Part shown: piece after piece, positions 1 through 34,432 of the stretch
How the letters are laid out: each line of letters starts with the position of its first letter
How positions within the stretch are numbered: position 1 is the stretch's first letter
From: Heterohyrax brucei
Taxonomy: Eukaryota > Chordata > Mammalia > Hyracoidea > Procaviidae
Direction of reading: 5' to 3'
Length of the DNA: 64,000 nt
Assembly (NCBI GenBank): GCA_028571685.1
Contig: CM053140.1
Span: 63,432,201 to 63,496,200, forward strand
The notes under the pieces: generated by a model
The model's input: only the letters and a program-made list of their open reading frames with translations
What the model was told of the DNA's origin: nothing
The model's database searches: none
Made by a program: the position numbers and the translations under genes

Positions 1-3000
1 TATCAGTGCCTCCATGCCTGGCCCTGTGTTGTTTGATAAGGGGGGTGAAGCAGACATGGCCCCTCCTTTTGAGCTCATCCTAAAAAGAAGAACATACAAG
101 ATCATAAAAAGTCATAACACAGCAAAGCTATACTAGGAGCAATCATGGAGGCTGCCAGCTCAGCCTGAAAGTATTAATACTGTTTTTCAAAATTTTGTGA
201 CACATTATACACAGGAAAATTAGGATACAGTAAAAACTTAAAAACGAAATCTCCCTTGATTCTACCACTCAGCTAGGTTCAGTTAATATTTTTGAGTATA
301 GCCTTCCAGATGCTTTTTCATGAATGACTGAGTCATAGCCAATCTCCTGTTGTTAGAAATTTGTTTCCAATTATTTCTGTTACAAAAATGCTGTGATGAA
401 CACCCTTTGGGCTCTATCTTTCTATGCGCACTTAGTCACTGCCTTAGGAGGTATTACCAAAAAGAGTACTGCTGTGCCAGAGCTGCTGGCTAGGAATACT
501 TATTGGGCACCAGCTGCTAGCCATTGCTCTAAAGCACCTGACAGTCATGTGTCACTTCATGCCCACAAAACTGTCTGTGAAATAGGTCATTATGTAATTT
601 GGACGCAGTGCGTGCACTGTGCCAAATCAGGCCCCCAGAGGCCGCTGTCCACTACCCAGGGTGACCTGGAGTGCAGGGCCCATGAAATATCAAGGTGTGG
701 ACACCTCCAGGACTTAGGGAGAGCCTGGTGAGGTCAGCACAGGTTATCTCCAACTAAATCCCCTGGCTTTCCAAAAGGACCAGGAAAGTTTTCTTTTGCA
801 TCATCTTTGTTGCTATTCTCCATTATACATCTTGTTCTCCTGTTAGTATTTCTGAACTCTATAATAACTTTATGAGACCAGATGTTATATGCAGTTAGAC
901 GTTGCCTGAATGGACGTTATGTGGCCCATGACTGTACTGACTCTTTTAATCCTGGCAATCACTCCATGAGGGAGGTACTAGTCTTGTTCTATAGGACAAT
1001 GCTTCCAAAGTTTTCGATAGATGAGCCAACAAATTCTCATCAAAGATCCTCTCAACACACTCTAGCAACCTGGTGGGTGCCCCATGCAAGTGAAACACAC
1101 AGACTCATTCCACCATGTTCTGTCCTACCTCCTATTGTCTTCTGGGGAGACAACTCCAGCAGGCAGCTGTGGGGGCAAGTTTATAGAATCAGAGTGGGCG
1201 ATGGCAGACCAAGATCTGCTTTTAGCAGAGGCACCTGCTTCCCTCACCCTCAAATGCAGAAGTCCTACTTTCAGTGAGCTCTGGACTTTGTGGTTGCCAA
1301 GACCATCACTACCTGGCTGGCTAGCATGTCAGGACCACGTTGTCTCCTGCTAGCTGGAGTAGCATTAGCATCTCTAGGAAAGAGATTCAGAACCCCATGC
1401 AGGGGCACATCTCGCAGCTCAGGCAACACTCTTGGGAAGAACGCCCTTTCTGCTTTAGTGTAGTATTCCAAGGGGGATGGTGGAAGCACTGGGGAATAGG
1501 GATAGGTGAAGACACACACTGTAAAATATCTGGTAGCTATGGTAAAGTCCTTTTATCCACGGCAAATGACCACAGGAAAGGATAAATGAATGGATTATTA
1601 ATTGAGCATTTACTGTTTTTCAATTTATACTGACTCTAGTACCCTTTCAGATGGGTACTGTGATTCCCATTCAACAGATGAGTTCATTGAGGCTCAGAGG
1701 TTAAGCATTTCCCCCAAGCACATAGTGAAGTACTGTTAGCACCAAGACCTGACTATAGAACACATCAGCCCTAGAAGCTGAGCACAGATGACTAGGCACA
1801 TGACCAGAATACAGAGCTGACAAAATTGCAGATTCTCCCCACTTCAGTTTCACAGCAAGAAAATTCATAGTGACACATTTGATGGAGTAGGAAGAAAGGA
1901 TGGCACACATAGGCTGAGTTAGAAAAGCCCCCTTCTATTGTCTTTTGGGCTCTGTTTGAAAAAGTTTTCAACTACATGCAGATTTCCTGAAATCTTAGAG
2001 GTTCAACAGTTAGAGCAGGAGAGGAGTGCCAGTGCCGTCTACCTAGAATGCCCCCACCCTCTGCATTGAGCCATCTGGATTCCGCCTTCTCCACAAGCTA
2101 CTTACTGTCTTTGCGGTCTGACCACCTATACCGCATCATCAGCCCTTTCTTTAGACCCTGCTTCTTGTCCAAAATAGACTTAAGGCAGTTTACAATACAG
2201 CTACAAGCACAGGAATACTAAACACAAAATGACTGAAACCAGTAGGGTAGGGTAAGAATTTTACTAAGCCCTGGCAAAGGAAAGCCTAACACCTCAAAGT
2301 AACACTTAGTTCTAAGTTTCCTTACAGCCAGGGCACAAAGAAGAACACAGTATGAAATGAAGCATTTACTACCTCACAGAATACAGATACGATTGGGAAG
2401 ATGGCTCAGGGCCAGGCAGGGTTTCATTCTGTTGTACCAGGGTCGCTGAGTCAGAACCTACTCAGTGACACCTAACAACAAACCAACAAGAATATGGACC
2501 AACTTAGCAGGAAACAAAATTATCTCCTAGCTCCAAGCTCAGAGGAACTTACCCCAGGATTAAAAGAGTCAATACAGTCATGTGCCACATATCTCAGGGA
2601 CGCTACACACATGTAATGATTTTCTCCATAGTAATTTTACCCAATAAATGCAGACTGTTTGGCTCACTGGCCTGAGGGTATGGGCACAAGATTCTGGGTC
2701 CAAGTGGTGTTTCGCTGACACCTTTCCACTCCCATCTGCTCTCTGTGTGAAGCCCTCTGTAAAAGAAGCCCTTCGTCACGGCCCTGGGGGACTCTCCCAC
2801 AAAGCTGCTGCATTCCTAAGACGTCAGGAGGGGCGCGCTTCCTTGAGACCATAAATAATGGAACAGCACTAGCGGGAGAGCTGCAGTCTGCAGACAACTG
2901 GGGAGCAGGGCCAGCACACACCCTCTGGGTACCATTCTTGCCAGTACCAGAGGAGGGAAATCAGCCCCTTCTCCTTGCCCCTCAGGCTCTTCTGCATTAA

Positions 3001-5319
3001 GGGTGGTTCCAAGAGTCTCTGCAATTCCAGCTCCCTGGAGTTAGTACCCACAGTAGGGGAGGCCCTGGGAAGCAACTGAGAAGGACAAAACAGAAAATGA
3101 CCTCACCTGAGGCAGCAGTACCCATCCAAGTCCTCGTAGTGACAGAAGAAATCTACTCAAATTCCTTCTCCCTTCATTTAGATCTATGGCTTGTCACCTT
3201 TTCTCTGTCACTCCATTACTTCCATAGGGTCAATTTCAACCCAGCGATCCAACAGGGTTTCCAAGTCTGTAAACTGCTATGAAAGCAGACTGTCATATAT
3301 TTAGCTTTCTGAATCACTAGGGCCTTTGAAATTGTTTACTCTATCCAAGCACAGTGTCAAAGCCATCAGCATAGTAAGAATTGGGCTGAGGGGCCACTGA
3401 CTTATGTTTGGTTCTTAGGGCCTGATTCTGCCATTACTAGATGAATCTCAAAATCCAAACGTGAAACATGGAGATAATAATAGTACTTACCTCTATGAGG
3501 TTATTGAGAACAATACATGAGATGATAATGTATGTGGAAACCACCACACATTAAGCATTCAATACACAGTAAACTACTACTGAAAATGCAAATATATGAA
3601 ATTGTACATACAGAGTTCCACAGACTTCTAGAATTCTCGAGCTGGTGTCTGAGTTAGGCAGACAATAGCTTCCAACAATGCCTTTTTCTCTGCATCTCAT
3701 CAGCATTTACCCTGCATCCTCTTTGTACAGGGAACTGGTTCGTGTGAACACCTTGGATCACCAGTGTGCCCTACATACCTGATGAGTGGAGATCATCTCC
3801 ATTCTATCATAAAGAAACACACCCACGGTCTGATGATGTCAGAGTTGCTGAGAAATCTGTCTTCTGATTCCCTCAGCTGTCCTGCTCTGAGGAAGGATGC
3901 CTGTGAGGCTTCCTGAGGATGGAAGCTTGTCTTCAGTCTACTGCTTTATTTGCAACATTTCATGTGCAAGAGATTTGAAGACACATACCATAGGTTCTCA
4001 GAACTGGTAGTGACTTCTGCACCATCAGTTCTGGCAGTGTCAGCATCCACGAAAAAGAGCTCTGACCCGGAGGGGCCCTTCTTGCCCATAGAGCTGTGCG
4101 ACTGCTAAATTAGTCCAGCAACAAGGTCAAGGTGGCAGACTCTGGTGTTCGAAGCTGGGGTTTTGAGTCCTGATTCTGCCTCTGTGTGACCATAGGAATG
4201 TCACTTCATTTCTGAGTCTTGGTTTCCTCACTCACGAAACAGTTCGACTACATGAATGATATTATGGGTGTGACATCTTGGCACAGCACCTGGTGCAATG
4301 TCTGTCCTCCAAGAATGGCAGCGATTCTCGGTTTGCAGACAAGAAAACCAGGGCCCAAAGAAATGACACCACACCTTGTTTCCTTTCAGTTTTTTCAACT
4401 ACATCATGTTGCCTCCCAGGCAGGTCTGACGAAATTATTTCCCCTGAATTGGTTACATGATGATGGAAGTGTGGAACTAAAACTTCATGTGGTATTTAAA
4501 TAGCTCAGGGAACGAAAGCACCAGGAAATAAGCCAGAAATGGGCATGCGGTGAGACAGAAGAGGGAGGGTGGGCTCAGGGAGAAGGGTCTAATAGACCAG
4601 TGAGGGCTTCCTTTCTCAGTAACAAGAACGCCTGGAGAGGAATGGTGGCACTTCCAGCTCAGCACCCACTGGTTTCAAGAACAACAGTCATTTCTCAGAA
4701 ACCTCACTGGCAAAGCCATCCCTTCTAAAAACCATCAACACTTCAGTTTGGAGAAATGATTTAAGCTTACTTTTGCTAGGAAGGGCTAAGAAGTCACCAA
4801 TGGTGTTAAAGAGAGAGATGAAAAGGCAATAAAAAGTTTGGCTCAGGGATCAGAAGCACTGGCTCTCGAGGCTGTTGACAGCTGTCTCTTCGACAGCTAT
4901 CCAGCCTGGCAGGAAACAGGTATTTATGTACACCTGATCAACTGATATCTACCCAGCGTCTGTATGCTAGGCACCTAGCAAAACTTCTTGTAAGCTTCGT
5001 TTCATACCAGCAAGTCTGAGAAGATGGTATTACTACGCCCCTTTTCTCAGATAAAGGATCAAGAACAGAGTGAATGACTAGCTTGGATTTATCCTAGGTC
5101 TCTTGAATTCTAAGCACAGTGCTGTCTCCACTAGACAAAGATGCTCTGTCCCTGGACTCAAGGAAAGTCGGCATATAAGGTGAAGGCCAAGACAGTGAAG
5201 GCCTACCTTAAGAATAAACACTTAAATCTCTATCACAGGCTTCTACTAACCAGAAGAAAGCGCTTTCAAGCCAGGTCATTTTTCTAACCCAGATCCCCTC
5301 AAAAAATGCCACAACAGGG
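1..5319. other. Intergenic DNA 3' of AK2, no gene seen
   Basis: I find no spliced or intact gene here. The open frames are short (under 115 residues), overlap on both strands and match nothing I know. Several stretches look like old MIR elements: about 1640-1790 and 4940-5140 in minus orientation (fraction resembling 'gatgag..ctgaggctcagag'), and 3405-3575 and 4135-4340 in plus orientation (the 'gattctgcc...tgtgtgacc' core). The rest looks unique. In human the next gene downstream of AK2 is RNF19B, and nothing resembling it is visible. Confidence 0.6.
2399..2486 (+). mobile_element. RTE-type LINE, 3' tail only
   Basis: This stretch matches the last 90 bases of the RTE copy ending near 37308. 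It has the 'tctgttgtac' block, 'gggtcgctgagtcagaacc' and the 'cacctaacaacaaac' end. It is a severely 5'-truncated insertion. A SINE is less likely because the end is CACCTAACAACAA and not the 'gggtttggttt' end of the local SINEs. Confidence 0.6.
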
Positions 5320-6231
5320 GATACAAACTTTTAACATACTTTATTGACTTGGAGGCCAAACAAGGCAGCATTTGGTCACTTAAGAAAGGCACCTCGTTGA
5401 AAATTGTACATCACAGTGCTGGCAAGTGATCCCAGTCACAGGGTTTGAGGATGGAAGGACAATCTTTGGATGACATTGCTTAGGATACTTGCTTATTTAT
5501 TAAAAAAGTCTCCCTCACACACCATGGACGGGAGAAGGCAAGAGCGTAGGATTGTGGCATGTGCCCGATGGCTGCTGAGAGCTGATCCACAAGAGCAGGT
5601 AGACTCGTAATCGGTGGCAAGTCAGGCGAAGACAGTGAAACTAGCATGCCCTCCCCTCCCCAGGACTCCAGGTAACTTGATCTGTTCAGCCACCACCCCT
5701 ATGAATGCATCCTGTATCTCTTTCAAAAATCAAGTAATTTTTTGATCTCAAGGTGTGGGGAATCAGGTTCAGTAGTCCAAGTCTCTCTATTCCACGCTAT
5801 AGGACAGACAGCGCAACAGTTCAGTTTCCTGTATTCCTTCACTGGCAGCCCATGAGGTCTGAGATAGAAGCTGAGGTCTTCAGGGTATCTACTGGCTTTA
5901 AAAATACTGTCACTAGTACAGAGAAAATCAAAACCTGATTCAATAGAAATTATATTACTGTATTTCCCTATTTCTACCCACACCTTCTAATCAGTATTTT
6001 TTAAAAAAATGATTTACTTATATTTTTAAAAAGTCCACCCATGTGAAAAAGAAACCATCTCATTACAGTAACACTGCTGCTCTTCCAAATATGCCTCCTG
6101 AGCCCCTGACCACCCCTCCCTGTCCATCCTTACCCTAACCACCCCACCCCTCTGCCCAGCACTTAAGAGCAGGGATCACGTCGTGGGGTGATGAGCAACG
6201 GTGCAGTCTTGCCTGGCCTTCTGTTACTAGG
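5320..6231 (-). other. AK2: AK2 alternative last exon (AK2B isoform): stop codon plus 3' UTR
   Basis: On the minus strand a strong pyrimidine tract (about 6234-6256) ends in CAG at 6234-6232, and the exon would begin CCTAG at 6231. Joined to the internal donor at 8303/8302 (T|GTAAAG), the split codon becomes TCC (Ser), followed at once by TAG (6229-6227). The protein would then end ...Ala-Thr-Ser instead of ...[14 protein letters not shown]. That is the known difference between human AK2 isoforms B and A. The exon would be almost all 3' UTR and end after an AATAAA at 5345-5340. The left end is an estimate. I infer use of this exon from the splice signals and the exact match to the known isoform, not from transcripts. 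Confidence 0.75.
5340..5345 (-). promoter_or_regulatory. AK2: Poly(A) signal of the AK2B last exon
   Basis: The minus strand reads AATAAA here, followed by a GT-rich stretch ('gtttgtatcccctgttgtgg', about 5307-5327) suited to act as the downstream element. A second AATAAA lies at 5501-5496 and could give a shorter 3' UTR. Cleavage would fall near 5315-5330. Confidence 0.6.
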
Positions 6232-8070
6232 CTGAAATAGAGGAAACAAGAGAGAACAAAATGGGTTTTTGAGAAACAAACAAATTCAGAGAAGGCTGGC
6301 ATGCATGCCCCAGCAACTAAATCCATTAAACACTGGACATTTCTCTGCCAGGTGAAAGTGCTCATGTCTGCTGAGGTTAAGACTTTGGAATTAAATGAAG
6401 CAAATACCTAACCGTAACCACCCCAAGATGGGCACATGCATCCTGTGATCTTTTAGTTCTCACTGGCAGCCCATCACTCAGGCAAGTGTGTGTACACACA
6501 AGTGAATGCATGTGAGTAGATGACAAATATCTGAGCAACAATCATGCACGTTCAATTAACAAATACTTCGAGGCCTCAACTTTGAGGTCAAGTGCCTGTA
6601 GCTGATCCCCGTCAGAGGGAGCTGAGCCCAAGATTTATGAGGCCACCCTCACACAAAGCAGGATAGCCTTCCCAGTTCTCTGCAGGCACAGCTGAAAGTT
6701 TTGGTTTCACTCCTTCTCCCAGCTCATTCCCAGAAGTCATGTGCTTTCCAGAAACACATAATGCCAGACTGGATTTCCGTTAACAACGGGCAGAGTTAGT
6801 TTACAGCCAGAGAAACAAGGCAGACCAGAGCCAACACTCACTCACTTGGGCCAAAGAAAGAGGAAAGCAAAAAGGCCACGTACCCATGCCCCGTACATCC
6901 ACGTGGACAGGAATAAGCCCTCTGGTAGCCCCACCAACAGCGGAATTCAGGTCAGATGGGGACTGGGCACTTTAAAGTCCATTCTACCGAGTCAGCAGAT
7001 TATGTGGAAGCAGGCGGCATTATTTACTGGACCTGCCACTGACTTTCTAATGGTTTTTCCAGGGCTGCTATTTTTTTTGGTCCCTCGCAGCATTCTATTA
7101 ACTCATGTGTCTGCCACACATCAAAGCCAGAGACACAAGGGCATGGTGTGGGCCCCAGGAAACACTTAGTGGTTGGGGAGCTGAGCTGAGGTGAGGAATA
7201 AAAGCTGATTACTGTCATAGGTGAGCCCTTTTCAGGGACTGTCTGTGGCCACTGCCATCACGAAGTAAAGCGTGAAGGCCTGGATCTGGAGGGAAAGGGC
7301 TTGGGTTTAAAAGGAACACACTGACTTGGATTTCACATCCAAGAGAAAGACTGGGACTAAACAAACTCGATCAAAACAAATCTAAGAATAAGTTACCTCC
7401 AGATCACAGCTTTGTTCCTATTTGGAAACAGAGGCAAGCCTAAAAATTAAAACCAACCAACCTTCCTTGGTCTCTTTTTGGGGAAGTAGATTTGGCTGGT
7501 CTCAGATGGCCAGCCTGGATGTTCAGATTATCTGAATTCAAAAGAACTTCTCACTTGATTTAATTCTCTGGCAACAATTCAGTTTTCAAATACTGGCCAC
7601 CCCTCCCAAATCCCTACTGTATATAACACAATGACACATATCACAAAAATATTCCAAAAAAATATTCCAACTTGGCCTGGCTCTCTCTATAGTAATATCC
7701 TCTCCTAATGATTTCTGGAATCTGTGACTAAGTGCCTTTCTTCTTCCATTTAGGGGGAAAAAATAAACAATCCTCATCTATACAGACTCATGTGGCGTTT
7801 CACTGTGGGGCAGAAAACATGTGGAACTCTCTGCCAACACTCTCCCATCAGGACCTTTGACCTGGCCTGACTTCACATGATTCTGGGTTTTTCCTCACTA
7901 GCTGCCAATGATGGAATAAATACCATGAGGTTTTGGACTTGGGGTACCTGGCAGATACCTGGGTTTGGTTATTTTGGTCATACAATAAACCCAAAAGTGT
8001 GCCATAGGAATTAAACCACTGATAAAGCAACCTAGCCTGTAACTTAGAAAGTAGGAGTGTACACATAATG

Positions 8071-8072
<2 letters not shown>

Positions 8073-8105
<33 letters not shown>
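8073..8105. repeat. (CA)n microsatellite
   Basis: About 16 uninterrupted CA units. On the AK2 transcript strand it reads (GT)n and begins about 50 bases beyond the ATTAAA at 8158-8153. It creates artificial reading frames full of Val-Cys repeats on the minus strand. Confidence 0.97.
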
Positions 8106-8107
<2 letters not shown>

Positions 8108-8152
8108 TGAGAGGACAGTGGCACACACACTAAAGATACATCAAGCAAGTGC

Positions 8153-8158
8153 TTTAAT
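8153..8158 (-). promoter_or_regulatory. AK2: Poly(A) signal for the AK2A transcript
   Basis: ATTAAA on the minus strand, about 120 bases past the AK2 stop codon. A GTGTGTG stretch (about 8122-8128) and then the long (GT)n tract lie downstream, so a GU-rich downstream element is present. This is the first credible signal after the stop and predicts a short 3' UTR for the 241-residue isoform. Confidence 0.55.
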
Positions 8159-8276
8159 CAGTACATCACATGATATTCTTGCTGGCCTGAGTAAGCTTCC
8201 CTTTGCCTGCCCTGTCATTCCCACCCCTCCTGAATAGAGACAGGAAAAAGAAAGAAATTCCTTTTTGGACTCAACA

Positions 8277-30091
<21,815 letters not shown>

Positions 30092-30399
30092 GTCCGCCAA
30101 AACCTCCTGCTAAGGTCTGCCCACACACCTCCCAGGTCCAGTTCTTCCAGGCTATCATGCCACGCACGCCACGCACGCCCAGCTGGCCTCGCACACTGGC
30201 CCATTTCCACGTCCGTCAGCCCATTCGGCCCGCCCCAGAGAGTGATGGACACTTTATGAACCAATCACCCGATGATGTTTCAGAAGTCTTTTTTCGATTG
30301 GACATACTTTGCAAAGAAGTGAGGAAGAGGCGGTCTAGCATGGACTGGGGGCGGAGTGGTGTATGCAGTAGGCGGGAAATTGTGAGGAAAGCTTAGGGG

Positions 30400-31859
30400 T
30401 GCTGTTGGGAGTTCTGCTTTTGCTTCTGACAGTTTCTGAGGCTGGTAGCTTCAGAGTCCTGTGGGAGTGTAAGTGGGTAATAATCACTTTAAACCACAAA
30501 TTGGGACTATGTATCATATACCCTGGGCCAGCCATTCAAATGAGGTAATCAAGAGTGTAGGCAAAGATTTATGTAGCAAAGATGTTAATTGTAATACTTA
30601 AGAGTGAAAAAAAGCAATACCCCAAATGTCTAACAAGAGTTTAATAAATTGCAACAAATTTGTATACTGGAGTTCCCTCTCCATTGCGTAAAACTGTTTA
30701 ATCACAGGAAGACATGTTGACCAAGCAGGATACAAGATTGCGGTCACAGCAAACTCCTAATTTTGTTCCACAGTTACAAGCGATGATTTCTGTGGTAGTT
30801 TGATTATAGGAGCTTACGCCTTTCTTTGTGCATTTTTGTATCTTAAAAAAGTTTTATAATGACTTCTATAATAAATAGATACTGCCTTTATAATTATAAA
30901 AGAATAACATTTTTAAGTCAGGAAAAGATATTTTTCTTAAAAGAGATGACTATCTCTTAGAAGGGGAAATGATTTTTACAGATTTTGATGTGTGAAAGAT
31001 TTATCCACAACCCCTCGGAAGAAACTGTTGAGGCCCTGGCAGAACCCTCTTAAAAGGCCTTTTGAGACCTTTTCTCAAGAGTGTGATTACAAAACAGCAA
31101 TGTGTTCTCCAGTGGGCTCACATGATTACTCATTTTCTACATTCTGGTAATGAATTTGTTATCCTTTCAGCTGTGGTATCCTCTATCACACAGAATAAGT
31201 TAACATTCATTCCTCGTCTCCACACTAGACTTTTAAAAGATGCTTGTTGGATCTTGCATCGGTTTTCTTGACCTTGAAAGCGGGGATTGCAATGCTTATT
31301 TTTCAGAAAGGTAACTGAGGCCTAGAGATAGGCAGTGAGTAGCCCCAAACCATATAGTGACAGAATCACAATTCAGGCTGGGGATAACAAGCTGGTGCCA
31401 GGCTAGGCTAGAGATCAAACACCCCAAGGTGTGGTAGCCAGGGCTTTGAACCAATTTGATCAGGTTTCTACTCCTGCTGAGAATTTGCATTTCCACCTCA
31501 GGGTATACTGCATCAGAATCTACATTTTAACAAGGTGGACAGGTGGTTCTTAGGTATAATAAATTTTGAGAACAACCCCTTTTGCTAGTGATTCTTAGAA
31601 TTGGTCCCTAACCAACAGCATTAGCATCTCCTGTGAACTTATTAGAAACTCAAATTCTCAGCAGGAGTAAGGAATCTGTTGGAAGCCCCAGTGGTAGCCT
31701 TTATGTGGCTCATATTAACTTTAATGCAGTAAAACAAAGTTTTGTTGAAATTTGCTGTATATTTGGCAGTAGGTGAAAGGCACCAGATGAGGTCTATCAG
31801 ACCAGAAGATAGGGCCAGACTTCTCCTTTCATCCCCCATCCCTGGTGATTCTGACCAGC
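30400..31859. other. Upstream intergenic DNA, no gene seen
   Basis: Follows the promoter. About 30560-30920 has the A-rich character of an old LINE in plus orientation ('aaatgtctaacaagagtttaataaattg'), and about 31270-31420 resembles MIR. No coding evidence. Confidence 0.5.
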
Positions 31860-32125
31860 ATGTTGTTGTTAAGGGCCTTGCAGTTGGCTCTGACTCATAG
31901 TGACCCAGTGTACAACAGAATGAAACACTGCCTGGTCCTGTGCTGCCCCCCAAATCATTGCTATGTCTGAGTCCATTGTTGCAGCCGCTGTGACAGTTCA
32001 TCCCATAATGAATCTTTCTACTTCACCGAGGATGATGCCCTTCTCTAGTGACTAACTCCTGATAACATGCCCAAAGTATGTGAGATGAAGTGTTATCATC
32101 CTCACTTCTAAGCAGCATCCTAAGG
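31860..32125 (-). mobile_element. RTE-clade LINE, 5'-truncated
   Basis: Starts TGTTGTTGTT (reverse of the AAC tail) and runs 'gactcatagtgacccagtgtacaacagaa', 'gtccattgttgcagcc' and 'gataacatgcccaaagtatg', all matching the RTE 3' end backwards. About 265 bases remain. A minus-strand SINE follows at 32190. Confidence 0.85.
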
Positions 32126-32189
32126 ACCAGGCATGGATCCCCCCACCAAAAGTCACTCAAAAAAATCATTCTAAGTTTTGCAGACATAC

Positions 32190-32329
32190 TACTTGTTAAA
32201 CTCATTGCCTTGAGTGACCCTACGGGACAGAGTAGAACTGCCCCATACAGTTTCCAAGGAGCAGCTGGTGGGTTGCTGACCTACTTGTTAGCGGCTGACC
32301 TCTTAACCTTTGGGCCACCAGGGCTCTGG
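32190..32329 (-). mobile_element. tRNA-derived SINE (AfroSINE type)
   Basis: Minus-strand copy: 'cattgccttgagtgaccctacgggacagagtagaactgcccc', 'tttccaaggagcagctggtggg' and 'cttaacctttgggccaccagggctct'. Slightly shortened at the tail end. Confidence 0.85.
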
Positions 32330-32460
32330 GGGACATAATAAGGACCATAAAAGAAATTTTGACAGGAAAGTAAGGAACATCTGATTTACTTATTTAATCA
32401 ACATTTATTATTAATAATAATTGCTGCCATCTGCCTATTGCTGAACACACGTGCCAAGTA

Positions 32461-32615
32461 GGGAGCCCTAGTGAGGAAGTGGCTAACCAAAATGTTGGCT
32501 GTTCAGAAGCCACCAACTGCTCCACAGGAGTGGTAGCAGTCTGCTTCCATAAAAAGGTTTACAACCTTGGAAAACCAGTCGACTTGTAGGCAATGAATTT
32601 GGTTTTGGATGTGCT
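32461..32615 (+). mobile_element. tRNA-derived SINE, long subtype, degraded
   Basis: Contains 'ctaaccaaaatgttggctg', 'ggtagcagtctgcttccataaaaaggtttacaaccttgg' and a shortened tail ending 'gaatttggtttt'. A MIR-like stretch follows at about 32620-32780. Confidence 0.7.
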
Positions 32616-33054
32616 ACGTACTGTGCTAAGCACTTTACATGCATGATCTGTTTTCATTCTCACAGCAGCTTACGTGTAAGGTAGCTGCTGTAATAGTCTG
32701 CATTGCCTATTGAGGAAATGAAGACAAAGCAAGGTTAAGCCCCTTGTTCAGGGTCACATGACTAGCCTGAGGCTGTGTTGAGATTTTTGCTTAGGTCTGG
32801 CTGACTGGTGACTGGCAGCTGAAAGGAAATAAAACAGGCTGATAATGAGCACCCAGTCTAACCAGATTTCAGCAAGAGGGATCAGGCAGGTCTTTGTAAC
32901 ACAGAAGGACCTTGAAGGATGGGGAGTATTTGGCTTTGGGGAGGGGATTGTTTTAGAATGAGACATTCAGGGTAAACTCTCAGAGGCTAGAGTACGGTGT
33001 ATTGTGGGTTTTATTCATTGGTTTTTGGAGAACCAGAAAATTTTCTTAGGAAGG

Positions 33055-33770
33055 CGAGTGTTATAGATTATGACCAAAAAATTATGTTGAACCAACTCCT
33101 CAGACAAAGATGGAACTGGTCCACAAAACATAAAATGATACTGGTGAAGAGTATCCTTCTTGGTTGAAGTAGATACAGGCAGCTCCTGTCCGGAAGTGAG
33201 ATGAGAATAAAGAGGGGGAAGCTGGTTGAATGGACATGGGAAATTCAGGGTTGAGGGGAGGGGTGTGCTGTCACAATGTGGGGAGAACAGTTAAGCTCAC
33301 ATAACAATGTCTGTGTGTAAGTTTTTGTATGAGAAACTGACCGGAACTGTAAATTTTCTTAAAATGCAATTTTAAAAAAAGTTCTGATCCTTACTATCTA
33401 TGTATGTGACCTTGTTTGGAACAGATTGTTTGAAAGTGTTATTAGCTGAGTTAACAGAAAGCCATAATAGAGTAAGCCAAGTCCTAATCTGAGTGGTGTC
33501 CTTCTGACAAAGAACAGGCAGTGAGAGACACACTGACATAACCACATGATGACAAAAGCAGAGAATGTAGCTACAAGCCAAGGAATGTCTGGAGCTACCA
33601 GAATGGGGACAAAAAAACCATTTCTTTAGAGTTTTCAGAAAGAGTTTGGCTGTGCCAATGCCCTGTATTCAGACTTTCAGCATCCAGAACTGTGAGACAA
33701 TAAATTTCTGATCTTACAATTCCCCTGGTTTGTGGTACTTTCTTAAAGCAACCCTAGGAAACTCATCTCC
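33055..33770 (+). mobile_element. MLT1/MaLR-type LTR, split by an L1 3' end
   Basis: Left piece starts 'gtgttatagattatgacc' (about 33058) and the right piece begins near 33388 ('gtatgtgaccttgtttgg'). It continues through 'ctacaagccaaggaatg', 'cagaactgtgagacaataaatttctg' and ends 'ccctaggaaact'. These are hallmarks of MaLR LTRs, non-coding relatives of ERVL. The RTE begins directly after it. Confidence 0.75.
33100..33387 (+). mobile_element. L1 LINE 3' end (afrotherian type)
   Basis: Carries 'ggtgtgctgtcacaatgtggggagaac', 'taacaatgtctgtgtgtaagtttttgtatgagaaactgac' and an A-rich end at about 33370-33380. These are the reverse complement of the L1 3' ends at 43525-44040 and 58501-58901. It interrupts the MaLR LTR. 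Confidence 0.65.
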
Positions 33771-34263
33771 CACATGTCTGTCAATTCACTGTATACTTTG
33801 TGTACAGTGTTGCTGTGATGCTGGAAGCTATGCCACCAGTATTCAGACACCAGCAGGGTCACGCATGGCAGACAGGTTTCAGCTGAGCTTCCAGACCAAG
33901 GCAGACTAGGAAGAAGGATCTAGCAGTCTATTTCTGAAAAGAATTAGCCATGGAAAACCTTATGAATAGCTGTAGAACATTGTCTGATATACTGCTGGAA
34001 GATAAGCCCTCCAGTTTGGAAGGCGCTCAGAAGATGACTGGGGAGGAGTGGCCTCCTCAAAGTAGAGTCGACCATGATGGCATCGATGGGATCGAGCTTT
34101 CAGGACCTTTGTTTGCTGATGTGGCATGACTCAAAATGAGAAGAAACAGCTGAAAATATCCATTAACAACAGGAATGTAGAAAGCACAAAGTATGAATCT
34201 AGGAAAGTTGGAGATCATTAAAAATGAAATGGAATGCATAAACATTGATACCCTAGGCATTAC

Positions 34264-34432
34264 CAAAAGCCAAAAAGCCAAAGCCACTGCTGTTGAGATG
34301 ATTCCAACTCATAGTGACCCTCTAAGTCAGAATAGAACTGCCCCATAGAGTTTCCAAGGACCACCTGGCAGTGTGAACTGCCAACCTTTTGGCTAGCAGA
34401 TGTAGCACTTAACTACTACGCCACCAGGGTTT
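34264..34432 (-). mobile_element. tRNA-derived SINE inside the RTE
   Basis: Minus-strand AfroSINE-type copy ('gctgttgagatgattccaactcatagtgacc...actacgccaccagggtttt'). 'accctaggcatta' before it and 'atccaaggcatta' after it are the duplicated target. Without the SINE the endonuclease region of the RTE is continuous. Confidence 0.85.

Noticed and set aside
7848..8128. Frames with Val-Cys-Val-Cys runs
   Set aside because: Translation of the (CA)n microsatellite; not a protein.
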